A stretch of DNA of 64,000 nt, from the NCBI GenBank assembly GCA_965222935.1, contig CBDCVA010000001.1, positions 310,001 through 374,000 on the forward strand, in the 5' to 3' direction. The DNA comes from CBDCVA01 sp965222935 [NCBI: Candidatus Latescibacterota bacterium] (lineage in GTDB: Bacteria > Latescibacterota > CBDCVA01). Below the pieces are notes generated by a model. It was not told where the DNA came from, made no database searches, and saw nothing but the letters and a program-made list of their open reading frames with translations. Both the position numbers and the translations under genes were made by a program. Of this stretch, positions 59,169 to 64,000 are shown piece after piece (the stretch's first letter is position 1; the number at the start of each line of letters is the position of its first letter).

Positions 59169-60050
59169 ATGTTCACCGCTGAGGAAGTGCTGCACTACAC
59201 GACCTTCGGTTTTCAGGTGATGCGGGATGTCTTCACGCAGGATGAGGTGAAGACGATGCAGGAGGAGTTCGAGGTCGCGGTCCGGCGGCAGGACCGGATC
59301 GCGCTCTATGATGGAAAGAAGACGAACCGGTCCATGCACATCACGGGCGACGACACCCCATTCTTCGCATCGCTGACGGAGGACGAGCGGCTGTACGGCC
59401 CCGCAAGGCAGATCTTCGGTCAGAACGTAATAATGCTGGAATGGCGGGCCTATCAGTATTTCACGCGCGATGGCACGTCCTGGCATGGCAACGATGGGGA
59501 CGTGACGCACGGCCGGTACCTGTATGGTGCGCGGTATCAGTTTCCCGTATTCGAACCCGTGCGAGCGGAAACCGGTGCTCTGAGGGTCATCCCCGGTTCA
59601 CATCATGCGGGTTTCCAGGCGCACGTGAAAGAGGCCTCTGCCGCAGGGCTTTTGTGGGAGATCGAGGGAGTGGACTGCGTCGTCTGTGAAGCTGAGCCGG
59701 GGGACGTAGTCGCCTTCGATACGCGCGTCTACCATGCCACAGCGCCGTATGGCCAGGAGCGCCGCGTGGCCAGCGGCATCTATTGGCACTATCCCGAGAC
59801 GCCCGAGGAAATTGCGGTCACGCGGGCGCTCATCGTCGGAGCCCGCAGCTTCGGTTTCGGGCCCAATTCACCGTCCGACCAAGCGGGACCCCACCAGCAG
59901 TGGGCCGAGTGGCGCCGTAACAAGCCCAACAGCGCTTTCCGCCCGAGGTGGGAGGAACTATTAGGCCGGCTGGCGAAGATGCCCGACGGCGCCTGCGGCT
60001 ACCGCGTCGAGGCAAAAGGGAGCGGGGCGGCGGAACTGGTTGCGGCCTGA
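59169..60050 (+). CDS. Phytanoyl-CoA dioxygenase (PhyH) family protein
   Basis: 293-residue Fe(II)/2-oxoglutarate oxygenase-like protein. The ATG at 59169 has GGAGGAG 7 bases upstream; longer frames to 59130 would overlap the ABM stop. The PhyH-type core has FTRDGTSWHGNDGD, ETGALRVIPGSHHAGF and YHATAPYGQERRVASGIYW. The iron site normally reads HxD...H; here the first part reads HGND, so the Asp is one residue further away or the ligand differs. The distal His (YHATAP) and 2-oxoglutarate Arg region (RR) are kept. Substrate unknown; such genes are abundant in some FCB and planctomycete relatives. Confidence 0.86.
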   Translation: MFTAEEVLHYTTFGFQVMRDVFTQDEVKTMQEEFEVAVRRQDRIALYDGKKTNRSMHITGDDTPFFASLTEDERLYGPARQIFGQNVIMLEWRAYQYFTRDGTSWHGNDGDVTHGRYLYGARYQFPVFEPVRAETGALRVIPGSHHAGFQAHVKEASAAGLLWEIEGVDCVVCEAEPGDVVAFDTRVYHATAPYGQERRVASGIYWHYPETPEEIAVTRALIVGARSFGFGPNSPSDQAGPHQQWAEWRRNKPNSAFRPRWEELLGRLAKMPDGACGYRVEAKGSGAAELVAA

Positions 60051-60058
60051 CCGCCACG

Positions 60059-60340
60059 ATGCCCGCCCCAGCGAGCCTTCTCGTCACCGTCAGCGGCGCA
60101 GTACAGGGCGTCGGATTTCGCTTCTTCGCGCGCGATCTGGCGGTCAGGCGGGGGCTGGTGGGCTACGCGCGCAACCGGCCGGGTGGGTCGGTGGAGGTCG
60201 AGGTGGAAGGGTCGCGTGATCAGTTGGACGACTTTCTCAAGGCGCTGCGCGAGGGACCTCGCTACGGCAAGGTGACCGAGCTGACTGCCGAGTGGGGAGC
60301 GCCTAGCGGCAAGTACCAGGAGTTCATGATCCGCGGCTAG
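60059..60340 (+). CDS. acyP: Acylphosphatase
   Basis: 93-residue acylphosphatase that hydrolyses acyl phosphates such as acetyl- and carbamoyl phosphate. The substrate loop VSGAVQGVGFRFFARDLA holds the catalytic Arg, and the catalytic Asn is in VGYARNRPGGSVEVEVEG. The ATG lies 8 bases after the PhyH stop. The full length matches the family. apt follows after 25 bases. Confidence 0.94.
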   Translation: MPAPASLLVTVSGAVQGVGFRFFARDLAVRRGLVGYARNRPGGSVEVEVEGSRDQLDDFLKALREGPRYGKVTELTAEWGAPSGKYQEFMIRG

Positions 60341-60365
60341 CGCGCCAAAGCCGGAGGACCGATTG

Positions 60366-60896
60366 ATGGCCGGACCCTCAATCCTCGACTTAAAGAGTTT
60401 CATCCGCGACGTGCCCGATTTCCCCAAGCCGGGCATCCTCTTCCGCGATATCACCACGTTGCTGAAGCACCCGGCGGCGTTCGAGGCGGCCGTGGGGACG
60501 ATGACGGACGAAGCGCGCTCGTGGGAGCCCGAGCTCATCGCGGGCATCGAATCGCGGGGCTTCATCCTGGGGGCGGCGGTGGCGCGCGCGATGAATATTG
60601 GGTTCGTCCCTATTCGTAAGCCGGGGAAACTCCCCGCGGAGACGCTTTGCGAAACGTACGCTCTCGAGTACGGCACCGATGCACTAGAGATCCATAGGGA
60701 TGCTTGCGAGGTGGGAACGCGCGTTCTGGTGCTCGATGATCTCCTGGCGACCGGGGGCACGTCCCGGGCGGCGTGTGCCCTCGTGGAAGGCATAGGCGCG
60801 CGGGTCGCAGGCATCGGTTTCCTGGTCGAACTGACGGACCTGGACGGCCGAGAGCAGCTCGTCGGCCGCGACATCTTCTCCATCATCCGGTACTAG
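60366..60896 (+). CDS. apt: Adenine phosphoribosyltransferase
   Basis: Salvages adenine to AMP using PRPP. It opens with the family stretch SFIRDVPDFPKPGILFRDIT and has ESRGFILGAAVA. The PRPP-binding loop is VLVLDDLLATGGTSRAA near 119-135. Length is 176 residues. GGAGG lies about 10 bases before the ATG at 60366; an adjacent TTG at 60363 is not preferred. Confidence 0.95.
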   Translation: MAGPSILDLKSFIRDVPDFPKPGILFRDITTLLKHPAAFEAAVGTMTDEARSWEPELIAGIESRGFILGAAVARAMNIGFVPIRKPGKLPAETLCETYALEYGTDALEIHRDACEVGTRVLVLDDLLATGGTSRAACALVEGIGARVAGIGFLVELTDLDGREQLVGRDIFSIIRY

Positions 60897-61119
60897 CTCA
60901 TCTGCCAATGCCCTTCGGGCGTCTTGCATGGAACCCTGGCTCTGTGCTGCCGTCCACTAGGGGAGTTTAGGTGATGCGGCAGCCCTGGGATCCAAGGATT
61001 CCAGAGCGTCATCCTGATTGCTGATGTTTTTCAATGAACTTGCACCGTTGAGCCCGGAGGCTGTTGTCATGTGGCAGGTAGCGCCGTCATGGGAGGTAAG
61101 ACCTGTGAACGGGAGAGTT

Positions 61120-61677
61120 ATGAAAGGCCGCTGGAAGGGTTGGGGTGCTAGTGCGATAGCGCTAGCGATGGGCTTGCTTGTGACAAGCTGCGGCAAAGAG
61201 GCGGCGCAGAATCTTGGCGAGGAGTGGACAGCAGTCACCGACCGTCCTCTGGCGCCGGACTTCACGCTCAAGGATATGGACGGCAAGTCGGTCCAGCTTG
61301 TCGACAGTAGAGGGAGGGTGGTTATCGTGGACTTCTGGGCTACCTGGTGTCCGCCCTGCCAAGCCGAGATTCCCCATTTCATCGAGCTGTACGATGAATA
61401 CGCCAATCAAGGCCTGGAGATCCTGGGGATCTCCCTCGACCGCAGCGGCGAACAGGTCGTCAGACCTTTTGTGCAAGAATTCGCCATCAACTATTCGGTG
61501 TTGGTCGAGGGCGAGCAGAGCCCTGTACAGGTTGCCCAGGAGTTCGGCGGCGTCGTGGGCATCCCGACGACATTCCTGATCGACCGTCAGGGGCGCATCT
61601 ACAAGAAGTTTGTCGGGTACGTGGAGAAGTCTATCCTCGAGCGCGAGGTTCGGGTGCTGTTGGCGGAGGAGGCTTAG
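61120..61677 (+). CDS. TlpA/ResA-like thioredoxin-fold lipoprotein
   Basis: 185-residue lipoprotein (lipobox LLVTSC near residue 22) with a thioredoxin-fold domain. The opening is APDFTLKDMDGKSVQL, the redox motif WCPPC lies near 75-79 in VVIVDFWATWCPPCQAEIP, and the cis-Pro loop is VGIPTTFLIDRQGRI. It probably reduces or delivers electrons to periplasmic thiols, for example in cytochrome c maturation; no such genes are near. The ATG at 61120 follows GGGAG; an upstream in-frame ATG at 61018 would bury the lipobox. Confidence 0.9.
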   Translation: MKGRWKGWGASAIALAMGLLVTSCGKEAAQNLGEEWTAVTDRPLAPDFTLKDMDGKSVQLVDSRGRVVIVDFWATWCPPCQAEIPHFIELYDEYANQGLEILGISLDRSGEQVVRPFVQEFAINYSVLVEGEQSPVQVAQEFGGVVGIPTTFLIDRQGRIYKKFVGYVEKSILEREVRVLLAEEA

Positions 61678-61711
61678 CCTGCCGATTGACCCAACCCGGG
61701 ATCATATAGCT

Positions 61712-64000
61712 GTGGCTTCGAGCTTCGAAGCGCCGGAATGCGCGCGTCGCAGGCCTAACTGCACACGATCGATTGCGGTCTATGCGGTCATGTGCGCTCT
61801 GGCTGGGATCTTGGCGCCGGGCGGCACGGCCGAGGCCGCGCTCTCGGCCGATGTTCGCATCGTGGGCCAAGGCCCTGGATGGATCCGCCTGGAGTACACG
61901 CCTCCTGCGCCCGTGATTCAACCCATTGAGACCTCGACGGGCCTCTGGCATGTTGTGACCGTCGAAGGCTGCGCTGCCGTGGACGAACCGGGTGCGCCGA
62001 TGCTGCCTGAGCGCTTAGTACGCGTCGGGGTGCCGCCAGAGGGGGCGGTCGAGCTCCGCGTCCTGTCGGTTACAGCGGCGCCCCTGGAGGGCGTGCGCGT
62101 CGCGCCGGTACCGCAGCCGGTGCGCGATGATGTGGCCGATCCGGTCGGTAAGCCCGAGTATACCCCGAGTCCTGCCGAATACGCCCGGAGCGGCCCGCAG
62201 CCTGAACCTCGGGCGTGGCTGGAGGCGGTCACCCATTTCCGCTGGCAGCGTGTGGCCGAGGTTGTGCTCTCGCCAATAACTTTCGATGCAGCGCGGGAGC
62301 GGTGCGAGGTCGCCAGCCGCCTTGTTGTCGAAGTCCACTACGTCGAGCCAACGGCGCCCCTCATGGGCGTTGTAGACCCGCGCGATGAGTCACTCCACGC
62401 CAACAGCCTCATCAACGCCGCCGAGAGCCGTCCCTGGCGTGTACGTCCGCCGCGTACCGCCGCTCGTCCTGTGCGGCGGCAGCGTGAGGGTACTTGGGTG
62501 AAGCTCTTCATCGAGAGGGATGGCATCTACCGTGTCACTTCGGAGGACTTGCGGGCGGCGGGCGTCGAGATGGACGGACTCGACCCGCGCAACTTTGGCA
62601 TGTACTACTGGGGTGGGCGCGAGCTGCCGCGCAACACACAGGCCGCTCGACCCGAGGCGCTCAGGCCAATTCCGATCGCCGTCGCCGGTGAGGCGGATGG
62701 CCGCTTCGATGCCGGCGACGCAGTGCTCTTTTATGCTGAGGCAGTCAACGGCTGGCGGTATGATCCGGACGCCAGGCAGCATCACTACGTCCTCCATCCC
62801 TACACGCGCCGCAACATCGTCTGGCTCCACGTGGGTGGATTGGAGCGCGGCCATCGGATGGCCGTTCTGGATGGTTCCCCGGCGGCGGCCCCTGTGGTGA
62901 CCTCCTTCACCGAGCGTTTTCATGAAGAAGAGGAACGGTTCATCAAACGTTCGCGCGAGACGAGCGGCCTCGAGTGGTTCTGGGAGAGAATCGAGGGATC
63001 ACCGCGCAGCTTCTCATTTACCGCACGTCGGCCGCTGTCCGGTTCGCCATTGCGGGTGCGCTTCCGCATGGACCAGTTCCGGAAGGGTTTCGGCTTCGGA
63101 CTTAGCTTCAACGACGTTCGCGTGGAGAATCTCGAGAGGCGTTTCCCGGGAGAGGAGCTTTATGACGACGGCCGCAAGCAGTGGTCGGGCGCCCGGGTGG
63201 AGGCGAAAATCGAGGCCGGGCTGAAGCCGGGGCTGAACCTGATTACGGTGAAGCCCGATGCGAAGGCTAAGCTCCGGATGGATTGGTTCGAGGTCGAGTA
63301 CACGCGAGAGATGGCTGTCGGGGGCGACGAGCTTTGGTTCGAAGGGCCGAGCACGACGGGTACGCGAACCTTCGACGTGGCCGATGCGCCTGGCGGAGAG
63401 CTATGGCTTCTGGACGTCACCGATCCCTTCGAGATCCATCGCATCGTTCCCGCGACGGACGTTGGGGGGGCGGAAGGGACGCTGAGTTTCTCGGCGAAGG
63501 CACCAGGCCTGACCCCAAGGCGGTACTACCTGGCGTCGCCCGCCGCGTTCCGGGATGTGGTCGGGATAGAGCGCGATATCCCATCAGACCTGCGTAACCC
63601 TGGCAATGCCGCCGATTACGTGATCGTCACCCACCGCGATTTCCAGCGCGCCGCGGAGCGGCTGGCGGGCTTTCGCTCGGTCGACCGAGGCGACGGCCAA
63701 GTCCTCAGCACGCTCGTGGCGGTGGTGGACGACGTGTTCGACGAGTTTGCCGGCGGACTGCCCGACCCGACGGCGATCCGAGATTTTCTGCGATGGACCT
63801 TCTTCAACTGGGAGGTGGGGCCGCGTTATATCGTCCTGATGGGCGACGGTAATTATGATTACAAGAACAACACGGGCACAAGCCCCGGGAACTGGGTGCC
63901 ACCGTTCGAGCAGGGCGAGGTCTCCACCGACGACTATTTCACGGAATTCTTTATGACCTATCTTCCACCCGATCCGCCGTTTCCTCGGCCCGGTCTCGCT
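61712..64000 (+). CDS. C25-type (PorU-like) peptidase, 3'-truncated by window edge
   Basis: First 763 residues of a large exported protein; no stop within the window. The GTG start gives a charged head, a hydrophobic stretch IAVYAVMCALAGILAPGG and a cleavage-type TAEA. The propeptide-like region contains GTWVKLFIERDGIYRVTSEDL near 263. The C25 (gingipain-fold) domain begins around ADYVIVTHRDFQRAAERLAGF near 635. VVDDVFDEFAGGLPDPTAIRDFLRW, YIVLMGDGNYDYKNN and STDDYF follow. The catalytic His and Cys should lie beyond the window end. Resembles PorU, the type IX sortase, but other secreted C25 peptidases share this layout. Confidence 0.85.
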   Translation, partial: MASSFEAPECARRRPNCTRSIAVYAVMCALAGILAPGGTAEAALSADVRIVGQGPGWIRLEYTPPAPVIQPIETSTGLWHVVTVEGCAAVDEPGAPMLPERLVRVGVPPEGAVELRVLSVTAAPLEGVRVAPVPQPVRDDVADPVGKPEYTPSPAEYARSGPQPEPRAWLEAVTHFRWQRVAEVVLSPITFDAARERCEVASRLVVEVHYVEPTAPLMGVVDPRDESLHANSLINAAESRPWRVRPPRTAARPVRRQREGTWVKLFIERDGIYRVTSEDLRAAGVEMDGLDPRNFGMYYWGGRELPRNTQAARPEALRPIPIAVAGEADGRFDAGDAVLFYAEAVNGWRYDPDARQHHYVLHPYTRRNIVWLHVGGLERGHRMAVLDGSPAAAPVVTSFTERFHEEEERFIKRSRETSGLEWFWERIEGSPRSFSFTARRPLSGSPLRVRFRMDQFRKGFGFGLSFNDVRVENLERRFPGEELYDDGRKQWSGARVEAKIEAGLKPGLNLITVKPDAKAKLRMDWFEVEYTREMAVGGDELWFEGPSTTGTRTFDVADAPGGELWLLDVTDPFEIHRIVPATDVGGAEGTLSFSAKAPGLTPRRYYLASPAAFRDVVGIERDIPSDLRNPGNAADYVIVTHRDFQRAAERLAGFRSVDRGDGQVLSTLVAVVDDVFDEFAGGLPDPTAIRDFLRWTFFNWEVGPRYIVLMGDGNYDYKNNTGTSPGNWVPPFEQGEVSTDDYFTEFFMTYLPPDPPFPRPGLA

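Noticed and set aside
1-64000. CRISPR array, rRNA operon, IS transposase or prophage
   Set aside because: No regularly spaced repeats, rRNA signatures, transposase or phage structural genes were seen on either strand.

Overview
The window is a 64 kb piece of a high-GC bacterial chromosome. Genes are densely packed, mostly on the plus strand, and many overlap by 4 bases (ATGA or GTGA). The content points to a member of the FCB superphylum or a neighbouring candidate phylum (Latescibacterota- or Gemmatimonadota-like). The pointers are a BatA/DUF58/MoxR operon with DUF4159 and DUF4175, a Bacteroidetes-type protein usually mislabelled 'asparagine synthetase B', a 31-residue AURKAIP1/COX24-type protein, a PorU-like C25 peptidase, a propeller protein with a YPNP C-terminal module, and PIG-L and phytanoyl-CoA dioxygenase genes. 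The taxon is an inference; no rRNA gene is present to settle it.

1-5.9 kb: topA (5' end outside the window), xerC, hslV, hslU and argF, a layout like the codVWX locus of Firmicutes. 5.9-19.75 kb: one long co-directional run with an Ig-like lipoprotein, DUF4159, DUF4175, a TPR protein, the AsnB-mislabelled protein, a MoxR ATPase, DUF58, a BatA/vWA protein and a Cys-rich zinc protein. This is a MoxR/vWA envelope module of unknown function and the best candidate for an undescribed system here. 19.76-29 kb: a heterodimeric ABC exporter (minus), apgM, a VanZ-like protein, an MFS transporter, and bioB-bioA (minus). Five same-orientation copies of a short dispersed repeat occur only in this stretch, two of them inside the exporter reading frame.

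29-43.8 kb: a zinc-ribbon protein; the sulfur-transfer set iscS-iscU-mnmA; a propeller protein and a MOP flippase; ppdK; an envelope group (GT4, DUF3108, SPOR lipoprotein, MltD-like transglycosylase with three LysM); HU; and a tiny basic protein with a TTG start. 43.8-53.2 kb: tRNA-Arg(CCG), the riboflavin operon ribD-ribE-ribBA-ribH followed by nusB, a phosphoesterase, secA, a terminator-like hairpin and thrC.

53.2-60.1 kb is the accessory part. Two tRNA-Pro genes (GGG, CGG) flank a YqaA-type protein. An ABC-2 exporter of three genes lies between the intact tRNA-Pro(CGG) and a 3' tRNA-Pro remnant that shares a 15-bp core. Next come a PIG-L protein lacking the usual catalytic Asp, a degenerate tRNA-like element, a tandem ABM protein and a phytanoyl-CoA dioxygenase. 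60-64 kb: acylphosphatase, apt, a TlpA-like lipoprotein, and the first 763 residues of a C25/PorU-like peptidase that runs off the window.
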